From JANXQG01 sp964615095 (GTDB lineage: Bacteria; Planctomycetota; Planctomycetia; Pirellulales; Thermoguttaceae), in assembly GCA_964615095.1 (NCBI GenBank), contig CAZTPX010000022.1, forward strand, positions 1-64,000: DNA of 64,000 nt, read 5' to 3'. A model generated the notes under the pieces. The model ran no database searches, was not told where the DNA came from, and saw only the letters and a program-made list of their open reading frames with translations. A program made the translations under genes and the position numbers. Below, piece after piece: positions 8,737 through 15,389 of this stretch (within the stretch, counting starts at the first letter, position 1; each line of letters opens with the position of its first letter).

Positions 8737-8989
8737 ATGCAGACATTCCATTTCGAGTTGATGCTGAGCCCGCAAACCGAATTGACCGACGATCTTGTCG
8801 AGGCCCTGCACAAGGCCGGCTGCGATGACGGGACGATGGGACCATGCAACCAGGCGGCATCCATCCTCTTTGATCGCCAGGCCGAAAGCGCTGGAATCGG
8901 CCATCCGCTCCGCGATTGCCGACGTGCAGAAGGCCGGTTGCGCAGCGGCTGAAGTGCGGCTTGAAGCCGAAGCGTTCGCCAGCCCGTGA
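8737..8989 (+). pseudogene. Small conserved-type protein (about 84 aa) broken by a one-base insertion
   Basis: The frame from the ATG at 8737 reads MQTFHFELMLSPQTELTDDL and then ALHKAGCDDGTMGP, the shape of a known family of short proteins of unknown function with an AGCDD-T/F-G core and an FDREA-like motif. It leaves that frame after LFDRQAES. Removing one G at about 8890 continues smoothly in the next frame as LESAIRSAIADVQKAGCAAA and ends at 8989. The gene is therefore frameshifted, by mutation or by a sequencing error. An upstream GAGAGG serves as a possible ribosome site. It is 69 bases after the unrecognised gene. Confidence 0.65.
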
Positions 8990-9124
8990 CAGTTTGCCGA
9001 CCCTGAGTTCCCAATGGGCAAACATGCCACCAAAAGCCAAAAATCGTGATTCGATCAAGACACCGCGGAAACGTCGCCCGTGACGGAAATCGAAGACCAA
9101 GCAATCATTAGAAAGGAAAATGTT

Positions 9125-9173
9125 GGAAAGGAAGATACATTGAATTCATTTGTCTTTCCCCATCTTCCTTTCC
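9125..9173. repeat. Perfect 12-bp inverted repeat, hairpin
   Basis: GGAAAGGAAGAT at 9125-9136 pairs with ATCTTCCTTTCC at 9162-9173 across a 25-base loop. It lies in the 324-base spacer (8990-9313) between the frameshifted small gene and the antitoxin-like gene. There is no U-run after the stem, so it is not a standard terminator. The rest of that spacer shows nothing I can identify. Confidence 0.5.
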
Positions 9174-9313
9174 TCCCACTGCCGTTGGCTACGCTCCTTT
9201 GGATCTGCTATAATTAGCGACGGGCGCGGGAACAGATGCTGGTCCGCGGTTCTGACGGTGGGTGCGGGAGACGTTGTGAACAGGATCCGACCTTTAGCCT
9301 TGCAAGGCGCGAA

Positions 9314-9643
9314 ATGGCAAATCTTCAAGAAGTCGAGCGGTTGCTGGACCAGATGACGGTCGGTGAAAAGACGCTGGTGCTCCAGCGGGTCGTGCGCGAC
9401 CTGGGAATCCTGACTCCCCGGATCGAAAGCAACCCGGCGGTTTGCGGCGGCGAACCTTGTATCGTTCGTACCCGGATTCCCGTTTGGCTCCTCGTCCAAT
9501 TGCAGCGACTGGGAATGAGCGAAGCGGAATTGTTGCGCAATTACCCGACCCTGCGCGCGGAAGACCTGGCCAATGCCTGGGCCTACGCACGGCAGCACCG
9601 CGAGGAGATCGAGCAACAAATCGTCGACAACAAGACGGCGTGA
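9314..9643 (+). CDS. DUF433 family protein, putative antitoxin
   Basis: Protein of 109 aa. An upstream TTG-type extension to 9236 is in frame, but the ATG at 9314 begins the conserved-looking part MANLQEVERLLDQM. The DUF433 core is IESNPAVCGGEPCIVRTRIP followed by VWLLVQLQRLGMSEAELLRN YP, a small winged/ribbon-helix-like DNA-binding fold. A family-typical tail (LRAEDLANAWAYARQHREEI) follows. DUF433 genes are usually partnered with a DUF5615 PIN-like toxin. Here the partner begins 3 bases after the stop but is interrupted, so this may be an orphan antitoxin. Confidence 0.82.
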   Translation: MANLQEVERLLDQMTVGEKTLVLQRVVRDLGILTPRIESNPAVCGGEPCIVRTRIPVWLLVQLQRLGMSEAELLRNYPTLRAEDLANAWAYARQHREEIEQQIVDNKTA

Positions 9644-9646
9644 CCC

Positions 9647-9988
9647 ATGGCCTTGCTCTACGCAAACGAAAATTTCCCCCTGGGCGTCGTGTAGATCTTG
9701 CGCGAATTGGGCCATGATGTTCGGACAACCGCTGAAAGTGGAATCGCGGGTCAGGGAACGCCGGATGAGGCGGTGCTGGCGACTGCGATCGGGGAGGATC
9801 GGATCGTCATTACACACAACCGTCGGCATTTTATCCGCCTTCATTCCCGCAACTCGGAACACGCCGGCATTCTCGCTTGCACGGCTGATAACGATGCAAG
9901 CGCGTTGGCAGGTCGGATCGACGCAGAGTTGAGGACCAAGTCTGACTGGCATGGTCAATTGGGCCGCGTGCAACGACCTGCGGGATAG
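9647..9988 (+). pseudogene. DUF5615 PIN-like toxin with in-frame amber stop at codon 16
   Basis: The frame reads MALLYANENFPLGVV, then TAG at 9692-9694, then ILRELGHDVRTTAESGIAG and EAVLATAIGEDRIVITHNRR, and ends at 9988. This is the complete layout of a DUF5615 (Mut7-C-like PIN) toxin: N-terminal NEN acidic strand, Leu-Arg-x-Leu-Gly-His helix, and the DRIVITHNRRHF core. A single base change at the stop (for example GAG to TAG) would restore a full 113-aa protein. Three bases separate it from the antitoxin-like gene. It could be inactive, read through, or restarted from the TTG at 9698, but a restart would lose the first acidic strand. Confidence 0.75.
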
Positions 9989-10233
9989 ACTGTTTTGCTT
10001 TTTTGCTTTGGTCGCGCATCGACCGCCTACGACAGACGTGATCTGCAAGATCCCTAGGGCAAAACGTGCCGCCAAAGATCAAAGATTGCTCTCCGGTCAA
10101 GAAGAGCCGGAAAGGCCGTCGGGCGAAATCCTATTCGGCCTCAATTGCAGCCTGTGGATGCAGTACCGTCAGCCCCAGGACTAGGCTTGCCGAGCGCGCG
10201 CAGTGTTGCACATTGAATGGTCGTCGGCATTGG

Positions 10234-10710
10234 CTACCCTTCCAACTCGAAAATCGCCTCGATCTCCACGGCCACGCCCAACGGCAAGCTGGGAGCGGCG
10301 AGGGCGCTGCGGGCGCCAATGCCGGCGTCGAGGCCGAATATCTGCCCGAAAAGCTCGCTGCAGCCGTTGATCACCGCCGGCTGGTGCGTGAATTCCGGCG
10401 TGCAGTTGACGACGCCCAAGACCTTCACGACGCGGCGAATGCGGTCCAGCGTGCCGAGCTGCTTGCGCAACGATGCCAATATGCCCAGCCCGGCCAACCG
10501 CGCGGCCTCGTAACCGGCTTCCATGGTCAATTCGCCGCCAAGCCGGCCGGTCACCAACTCGCCGCTGGGACGCACGGGCAAATGGCCGGAGGTGTAGACC
10601 AGCTTGTCGACGATCATCAGCGGCCGGTAGACGCCCTTAGGCTCCGGGGCGGGCGGCAGCATGATCTTCAGTTCCGAAAGCTTCGCAGCCAGGCGATCTT
10701 CAGCGCTCAC
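10234..10710 (-). CDS. RidA/YjgF-family protein
   Basis: Protein of 158 aa starting at a GTG (AAGGA 8 bases upstream). It matches the YjgF/YER057c/UK114 fold: LVYTSGHLPVRPSGELVTG at the first strands, TRFGLGILASL-like central helix (GLGILASLRKQLGTLDRIRR), VVKVLGVVNCTPEF, and the substrate-arginine region GARSALAAPSLPLGVAVEIE. Canonical RidA hydrolyses reactive 2-aminoacrylate and other enamines, but this longer subgroup has not been characterised to my knowledge. It starts 11 bases after the hisG stop, so it is probably the last gene of the hisI-hisG operon. Confidence 0.86.
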   Translation of the reverse strand: MSAEDRLAAKLSELKIMLPPAPEPKGVYRPLMIVDKLVYTSGHLPVRPSGELVTGRLGGELTMEAGYEAARLAGLGILASLRKQLGTLDRIRRVVKVLGVVNCTPEFTHQPAVINGCSELFGQIFGLDAGIGARSALAAPSLPLGVAVEIEAIFELEG

Positions 10711-10721
10711 GTCCGGTCCTT

Positions 10722-11597
10722 TCAGTCAATGATCTTGCTCAGCGGATACTCGACGATGCCCCGCGCTCCCGCCGCCTTCAAACGCGGAAGGATGACGCGG
10801 ACCACCGATTCGTCGACAATCGTGTTCACGTCGGCCCATTGCTCGTCGGCCAGGTTCGAGACCGTGGGCTGCTGCAAGGCGGGCAGCAGCGTGAGCACTT
10901 GCTTGAGCTTGTCGCGCGGCACGTTCATCATCAGGCCGACCTTGCCCTCGGCCGCCATCGCGCCGCGCAGCATCATGACGATGTCGTCGATCTTCTGCTT
11001 CTTCCAGGGATCGGCATAGGCGGCGTGGTTGGCGATGAAACGGGTCGTGCTCTGGCAGATTTCCTCGAGGATCCGCAGGTTGTTCGCCCGCAGCGAACTG
11101 CCGGTTTCGGTGACCTCGACAATCGCGTCGGCCAGTTTGGGCGGCTTGACCTCCGTAGCGCCCCAACTGAATTCGACCTTGGCTGTCACGCCGTGCTTTT
11201 GCAGGTAACGCGTTGTCAGGCCGACGACCTCCGTGGCGATCCGCTTGCCTTGCAGGTCTTTGACGCTGCGGATGGGCGAATTCTCCGGCACGCAGAGCAC
11301 CCAGCGGACGGGTCGGCGGCTGACCTTGGAAAAGACCAACTCGGCAACCTCGTGGACGTCGGAGTTGTTTTCCACGATCCAGTCGTAGCCGGTCAAGCCG
11401 GCGTCCAACACGCCGTCTTCCACGTAGCGCGACATCTCCTGCGCGCGGATCAGCAGGCATTCGATCTCGTCATCGTCGATCGTGGGGTAGTAGCTGCGCG
11501 AGCTGAAGGTGATCTTGTAGCCCGCACGACGAAAAAGTTCCCCGGTCGCCTCTTGCAGGCTGCCGGCCGGAATGCCAAGTTTGAGGATGCTGGACAT
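10722..11597 (-). CDS. hisG: ATP phosphoribosyltransferase, long form (HisG)
   Basis: Protein of 291 aa, the length of the long HisG form with its own C-terminal regulatory domain (no HisZ needed). Motifs: LKLGIPAGSLQEATGELFRR at the N-terminus, IECLLIRAQEMSRYVEDG, GVLDAGLTGYDWI, the PRPP-binding ADAIVEVTETGSSLRANNLR, and a C-terminal ACT-like segment (MMNVPRDKLKQVLTLLPALQ). It catalyses the first step of histidine biosynthesis, ATP + PRPP to phosphoribosyl-ATP, and in this class is feedback-inhibited by histidine. The gene starts 43 bases after the hisI stop and is followed by the RidA-like gene. Confidence 0.95.
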   Translation of the reverse strand: MSSILKLGIPAGSLQEATGELFRRAGYKITFSSRSYYPTIDDDEIECLLIRAQEMSRYVEDGVLDAGLTGYDWIVENNSDVHEVAELVFSKVSRRPVRWVLCVPENSPIRSVKDLQGKRIATEVVGLTTRYLQKHGVTAKVEFSWGATEVKPPKLADAIVEVTETGSSLRANNLRILEEICQSTTRFIANHAAYADPWKKQKIDDIVMMLRGAMAAEGKVGLMMNVPRDKLKQVLTLLPALQQPTVSNLADEQWADVNTIVDESVVRVILPRLKAAGARGIVEYPLSKIID

Positions 11598-11640
11598 GGG
11601 CGGAGGGATGAGGGGTGAAGGATGAGAAGTGTACTGTGTA

Positions 11641-12045
11641 CTAAGTACTCTTTTTATAAACTTTCGCGGGATCGAAGACCCGTTGGCCTTCGATCTGCAG
11701 GCCCTGCGGGGTCACGCGGCGGAAGAAGCAACTGGAGTAGCCTTCGTGGCAAGCAGCCCCGCCTATCTGCTCGACCTTCAGGAGGATGGTGTCCTGGTCG
11801 CAATCGACGTAAATCGATTTGACGAGTTGCACGTTGCCGCTCTCCTCGCCTTTGCGCCAGAGTTTCTTGCGGCTGCGGCTGAAATAGACCGCCCGGCCGG
11901 TGGCCACGGTCTCGGCATAGCTTTCCGCGTTCATATAGGCCATCATGAGAACCTCGCCGGATTGAGAATCCTGGGCGATGGCTGGCACGAGGCCGTCGCC
12001 GCGCGTGAAGTCAGGCCCCGTAGCGGTCAGTGAGGATTCAGACAT
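11641..12045 (-). CDS. hisI: Phosphoribosyl-AMP cyclohydrolase (HisI)
   Basis: Protein of 134 aa. The open frame reaches 12225, but the added 60 residues look like noise; the ATG at 12045 (MSESSLTATGPDFTRGDGLV) gives the usual length for a monofunctional HisI. Characteristic motifs are VLMMAYMNAESYAETVATGR, AVYFSRSRKKLWRKGE, the metal-binding IYVDCDQDTILLKVEQ, and the zinc-ligand cysteines of ACHEGYSSCFFR. It opens the phosphoribosyl-AMP ring in the third step of histidine biosynthesis. No HisE domain is fused. It is first in a minus-strand hisI-hisG-RidA cluster; other his genes are not in the window. Confidence 0.95.
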   Translation of the reverse strand: MSESSLTATGPDFTRGDGLVPAIAQDSQSGEVLMMAYMNAESYAETVATGRAVYFSRSRKKLWRKGEESGNVQLVKSIYVDCDQDTILLKVEQIGGAACHEGYSSCFFRRVTPQGLQIEGQRVFDPAKVYKKST

Positions 12046-12357
12046 AGGTAGGTTTTTCCGTACAGCTTTTACACGAAACAGACAACAACTAAGGAACATC
12101 AGCATAACGCCCAATAGCCCAATTTTCCAGGGGGGAAGACGCGTTCCACCCAAAAGAGGAGAATTCGGCTTTTCCATGCCCGGATGAAATCGGTATTTCC
12201 GTCTCTTCCGCTTCATCTTGCGCATGTGTCAAAATATAGGCTTGAGTTGAGTTTGTGGGCAAGCGAAGCCGAACTAACTACGGGCGCAAAACATTGCCCC
12301 GCAAAGGCTTGGTTGTTTTACACGCTACCCTGGGCGAAAGCTTCTCTGAGGAAAGGT
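12046..12357. other. Divergent intergenic region between hisI and the GT2-like gene
   Basis: A 312-base spacer. A TTGACA (minus strand, 12232-12227) could be a -35 element for hisI, but no good -10 box follows at the right distance. No attenuator-like histidine-rich leader peptide is evident. I see no other structure. Confidence 0.35.
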
Positions 12358-12744
12358 ATGGCCGTGAATCGATCGCTGACTGTTCTCTTACCCGTCCGCG
12401 ATGCACAATCTACTTTGACGGCTACGGTTACCCAAGTGCTGGAAATGGCCGCGGACTTGAGTGATCGCTTCGAACTTCTCATTATCGACGACGCCTCGGT
12501 GGATGCTACTTACGAAGTGGCCGTCGAACTGTCCCGGAATTTTCCGCAGATCCGCATGATTCGGCTAGGCAAATCGATGGGTGAAGAAGCGGCACTGCGG
12601 GTCGGCTTGGCCCAAAGTCGGGGTGACGTGATTTTCGTGCGCAATAATCCGCGACTCACGTTCGAGCGCATGTCGTTGGCCAGCCCGCCCGCCCGCCCCA
12701 ATTATCTCGGCCGTGCCCGGACTTTCGCCCGGGAAGGCTTGTAG
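12358..12744 (+). CDS. Short glycosyltransferase family 2-like domain protein
   Basis: Protein of 128 aa starting MAVNRSLTVLLPVRDAQSTL, with GAGGAAAGGT just upstream of the ATG. The N-terminal half is a GT-A nucleotide-sugar-binding fold: LTVLLPVRDA, FELLIIDDASVDATYEVAVE (the DD-S motif), and RMIRLGKSMGEEAALRVGLA. The chain stops shortly after RGDVIFVRNNPRLTF, before the DxD and acceptor-binding halves of a true GT2 enzyme. It is therefore either a naturally short nucleotide-binding relative (planctomycetes encode several) or a truncated gene. It is probably not a complete transferase. Confidence 0.7.
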   Translation: MAVNRSLTVLLPVRDAQSTLTATVTQVLEMAADLSDRFELLIIDDASVDATYEVAVELSRNFPQIRMIRLGKSMGEEAALRVGLAQSRGDVIFVRNNPRLTFERMSLASPPARPNYLGRARTFAREGL

Positions 12745-13303
12745 CCCCAATAGGTGGCTTGAGTTTGCGATCGTCGCACGGGCTTTGTGCGCTCTATTCT
12801 CATAAGAACGAATTTTCCGCTTTTGCTTGCGAACGGTTCCAGTCCAGTGTATCATGGACGTTGGAAGGGGAGCTTCTTCACGAAGGCTCTTCAAATCGTT
12901 TGCCTCGAGTGCCGTTGACCAGGCGATAATTTCGCGGAGTCGGCGGCTGGGGAAAACGAGTGGTTTAGGAACCTTATACCGTGCGCGGCTTGCAGTGATG
13001 GGAAACCAGCGAGGGGAAGACTCGCATTGCGGCTCGTCGAACAAGGTATAGGATTTGTTCGAGAATCCTGCCGGGGCAAGATCGGGTGAGCTTACCCGGC
13101 GGCGGACAAGTTTCGCGGCCTCCACTTTGGCGTTCGCCGAAGGGCCAGAATCGCGCGGCGCGGGCTGGAAGAGAGCCCTCGTCGCTTTGCGGTAGATTGG
13201 ATCGTGACCGGTTGGGGAAGTAGATGTCTCGACTCTTTCGCCGTTCGGGCAATTATTATCGGTGACAGGTTCCCAGCGGTCATGGCCACGTGGGGAACGG
13301 GTC
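12745..13303. other. Intergenic region, 559 bases
   Basis: No convincing gene in any frame. An 8-bp inverted repeat, TCGAACAA at 13037-13044 and TTGTTCGA at 13055-13062, is present; a GC-rich tract precedes the HTH gene. I see nothing else that I can support. Confidence 0.4.
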
Positions 13304-13825
13304 ATGAGCATTGTCGATTGTTCCGTGGGCGCTGATGCCTCCGGGGAAGTTGGTTTGCCGGCAAATCATCGCGTCTTGCACCGGCTCGGCTCGGTGCGCC
13401 GTTTGCAAGGCATATCGCGGCGCACGCTCGCGCGGCGTCTGAACGTTGAGGTGGCGGAAATCCGCCGGCAGGAAGACGAGACCTCTGATTTGCCGCTGAG
13501 CATCATCTTCGAATGGCAAAAGGTGCTCGACGTGCCGGTCGCGGAACTGCTCGTGGAAACGTCCGACAGGCTTTCGGGACCGCTCCTGCAGCGGGCGCAG
13601 TTGGTCCGCCTCATGAAAACAGCCATGGCCATCCTGGAGCAGGCCGACAACGACACCACGCGCAAGATGGCCCAGTCGCTGGTCGATCAGCTCGTCAAGG
13701 TCATGCCGGAGTTGCAGGGGCTCAGCGGCTGGCACGCCATCGGCAAGCGCCGCCGGCTGGACGAACTGGGCATTGCCGCCATGCGCATGCTGCCCGACGA
13801 CCTCTTCTACGACTTTGCCGATTGA
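13304..13825 (+). CDS. Cro/C1-type helix-turn-helix protein
   Basis: Protein of 173 aa from the ATG at 13304 (the frame is open from 13262). Residues about 20-80 form an XRE-like HTH: HRLGSVRRLQGISRRTLARR, then LNVEVAEIRRQEDETSDLPL and a helix-rich EWQKVLDVPVAELLVE. The remainder is helical (MKTAMAILEQADNDTTRKMA, MPELQGLSGWHAIGKRRR) and may mediate dimerisation or partner binding. It is followed 16 bases later by a CPBP membrane protease gene on the same strand, so they are likely co-transcribed. Targets are unknown. Confidence 0.72.
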   Translation: MSIVDCSVGADASGEVGLPANHRVLHRLGSVRRLQGISRRTLARRLNVEVAEIRRQEDETSDLPLSIIFEWQKVLDVPVAELLVETSDRLSGPLLQRAQLVRLMKTAMAILEQADNDTTRKMAQSLVDQLVKVMPELQGLSGWHAIGKRRRLDELGIAAMRMLPDDLFYDFAD

Positions 13826-13841
13826 CTCGTGATTCTTCATC

Positions 13842-14606
13842 GTGCCCGTAACTGAACCCACGTCTTCGGCCCGGTCTCAGTCGCTCCTGCAGCGGCATGC
13901 CTGGCTGATCTACGTGTTGCCGTTGGCCGTCTACCTGCTTGTCGGCTCGATTGAGCCGTCGCCGGACGAAGCAGGCGGCCAGATGCTGGGCTTGGCGGTC
14001 CCTTATTCGGCCTATCCGCTGGTCTACACGGTGAAGATCGCGCTGACGTTGGCGGCCATGGCCTTCGTCCGGCCCGGCTATTGGCAGTTCCGTTGTCCGC
14101 CGGGACCATTGGCGGTGCTGGTTGGCGTGGTGGGCATCGTGGTCTGGGTCGGGCTTTGCGAACTGTCGGGCACGTTGGGGATTACGAAGTTGCTGGCCGG
14201 CTGGCTGGGCTCTGCGGGGCGTCCGGCCTACAATCCTTTGGCACAATTGGCCGCCACGCCCGCCTGGGCCTGGGCCTTCCTGGCGATCCGCTTCTTCGGC
14301 CTAGTGGCCGTCGTGCCGGTGATCGAGGAGTTCTTTCTCCGCGGTTTTCTCATGCGCATGGTGATCGCCCAGGACTGGTGGAAGGTGCCCTTTGGCGACG
14401 TCAACGCGGTTGCCGTTGCCGTTTGCATCGGCTACGCGGTGCTCTCGCACGCCGGCGAGCCGCTGGCCGCCGCCGCCTGGTTCGGCATGGTCACCTGGTT
14501 GATGGTCCGCCGCCGCAATCCCTGGGACTGCGTGCTGGCCCACGCCGTGACCAACTTATTGTTGGGCATCTATGTCGTGACTTGGCAGCAGTGGGCGCTC
14601 TGGTAA
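13842..14606 (+). CDS. CPBP-family intramembrane metalloprotease (CAAX protease-related)
   Basis: Protein of 254 aa from a GTG at 13842, with about seven hydrophobic segments. Catalytic signatures are VPVIEEFFLRGFLMRMVI (EExxxR motif), the region around VCIGYAVLSHAGEP with a His, and the terminal CVLAHAVTNLLLGIYVV with the HxxxN motif. Together they define CPBP/Abi-type glutamic/metallo-proteases. The overall arrangement resembles the CAAX prenyl protease-related proteins that often occur with exosortase systems, but no exosortase is in this window. Its coupling to the upstream HTH protein may be functional. The substrate is unknown. Confidence 0.83.
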   Translation: MPVTEPTSSARSQSLLQRHAWLIYVLPLAVYLLVGSIEPSPDEAGGQMLGLAVPYSAYPLVYTVKIALTLAAMAFVRPGYWQFRCPPGPLAVLVGVVGIVVWVGLCELSGTLGITKLLAGWLGSAGRPAYNPLAQLAATPAWAWAFLAIRFFGLVAVVPVIEEFFLRGFLMRMVIAQDWWKVPFGDVNAVAVAVCIGYAVLSHAGEPLAAAAWFGMVTWLMVRRRNPWDCVLAHAVTNLLLGIYVVTWQQWALW

Positions 14607-14632
14607 GGATTGGGTCCGAAGTAACTTCCCGA

Positions 14633-14731
14633 TTTGTAGGGTGGGACCAGCGAGCTTGCGAGCGCAGGCCCACCAACACTGGTTCTTGGTGGGCCGGCGC
14701 TCGCCGAGGCTCGCTGGTCCCACCCTACAAA
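14633..14731. repeat. Long hairpin element with 23-bp perfect terminal arms
   Basis: The arm at 14633-14655 begins TTTGTAGGGTGGGACCAG, and its exact reverse complement is at 14709-14731. Inside, GCGAGCGC-A-GGCCCACCAA pairs with TTGGTGGGCC-G-GCGCTCGC, so almost the whole 99 bases fold into one stem. Outside, GTAACTTCCC (14621-14630) is matched by GGGAAGTTAT (14745-14754), a second flanking palindrome. This is typical of intergenic palindromic or MITE-like repeats in planctomycete genomes. It follows the CPBP protease gene. Confidence 0.7.
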
Positions 14732-14782
14732 TTCTGCGGAAAGCAGGGAAGTTATTTCGAGCCAAATCGTGAGCGGCCAGCC

Positions 14783-14971
14783 TCAGACCTCAACCGTCAC
14801 CTGCATGCGGTCCAACAACTGCTGCACGACCGCCTGCCGTTGGCGGAGTTCTTCCCGATACCCGGCCACGCGGCTGTGATGGATTTCGACGGGCAGATCG
14901 TCGTGCTCGCGTTGCAGAAGTTCTACGATTAGTTCCCACTGGTCGGGCGACAGGTTCAATGTTTTGTCCAT
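14783..14971 (-). CDS. Small conserved-looking helical protein
   Basis: Protein of 62 aa starting MDKTLNLSPDQWELIVELLQ, with a very strong ribosome-binding site (GAGGAGGTG) 5-12 bases before the ATG. The sequence is entirely predicted helical with a heptad-like hydrophobic pattern and many Arg/Glu/Gln residues (VAGYREELRQRQAVVQQLLD). The good start, helical composition and stop-free frame support a real gene. No function is assigned. It lies between two hairpin repeats and converges with the CPBP protease gene. Confidence 0.65.
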   Translation of the reverse strand: MDKTLNLSPDQWELIVELLQREHDDLPVEIHHSRVAGYREELRQRQAVVQQLLDRMQVTVEV

Positions 14972-15018
14972 GGCACACCTCCTCTGGGCGAGATAGTTCG
15001 CGCGGATAGAAATGGTAC

Positions 15019-15080
15019 GTTGGAGTCCCGGCTTTAGCCGGAATTTGTGCCGGATTACCGGCTAAAGCCGGGACTCCAAC
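15019..15080. repeat. Perfect 23-bp inverted repeat (hairpin element)
   Basis: GTTGGAGTCCCGGCTTTAGC at the left (arm 15019-15041) is exactly complementary to the arm 15058-15080, leaving a 16-base loop. Such an element upstream of a gene could influence mRNA stability, but it looks like a dispersed repeat. Confidence 0.65.
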
Positions 15081-15267
15081 AAGCGTATTTCTGCCCGCAC
15101 AGTAGAAATGGCTGCGGCGCACAGGCCGCGAAACAGACCACACTTTTATTCTATGCAAGCCTAGCGGCGTCGACATGCCGCCACAGTGGCATCCAAGAAC
15201 ATGCAGATTGCCGCGTTTTAGGATAGAATAGGCACTATTGCGATCGGTTGTGATTGGCACAATTCAT

Positions 15268-15328
15268 ACTAAACCCGAAGCGCAAGCGATGGGACGACTT
15301 GACGCCCTCGCTGGCGCTTCGGGTTAGT
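15268..15328. repeat. Imperfect palindromic repeat, ACTAA(A)CCCGAAGCG type
   Basis: The left arm 15268-15289 (ACTAAACCCGAAGCGCAAGC...) pairs with 15308-15328 with one mismatch and one bulge. The same core, TAACCCGAAG-nGnAAGCGA, occurs again at 51170-51216, so this is a dispersed repeat family within the window. Confidence 0.65.
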
Positions 15329-15389
15329 GTCAGTCGTAGCCGCGAGCAGTATAACGTCATCCCCCTCCCCCACCCACAAGGAACCAATC

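Noticed and set aside
9951..10184. 78-codon frame between the toxin remnant and the RidA-like gene
   Set aside because: No motif, poor composition and overlap with the toxin remnant; too weak to call.
10066..11019. 317-codon plus-strand frame over RidA and hisG
   Set aside because: Shadow of two clearly identified minus-strand genes.
12046..12225. 60-residue N-terminal extension of HisI
   Set aside because: Normal HisI length and motifs begin at 12045; the extension has no HisI similarity.
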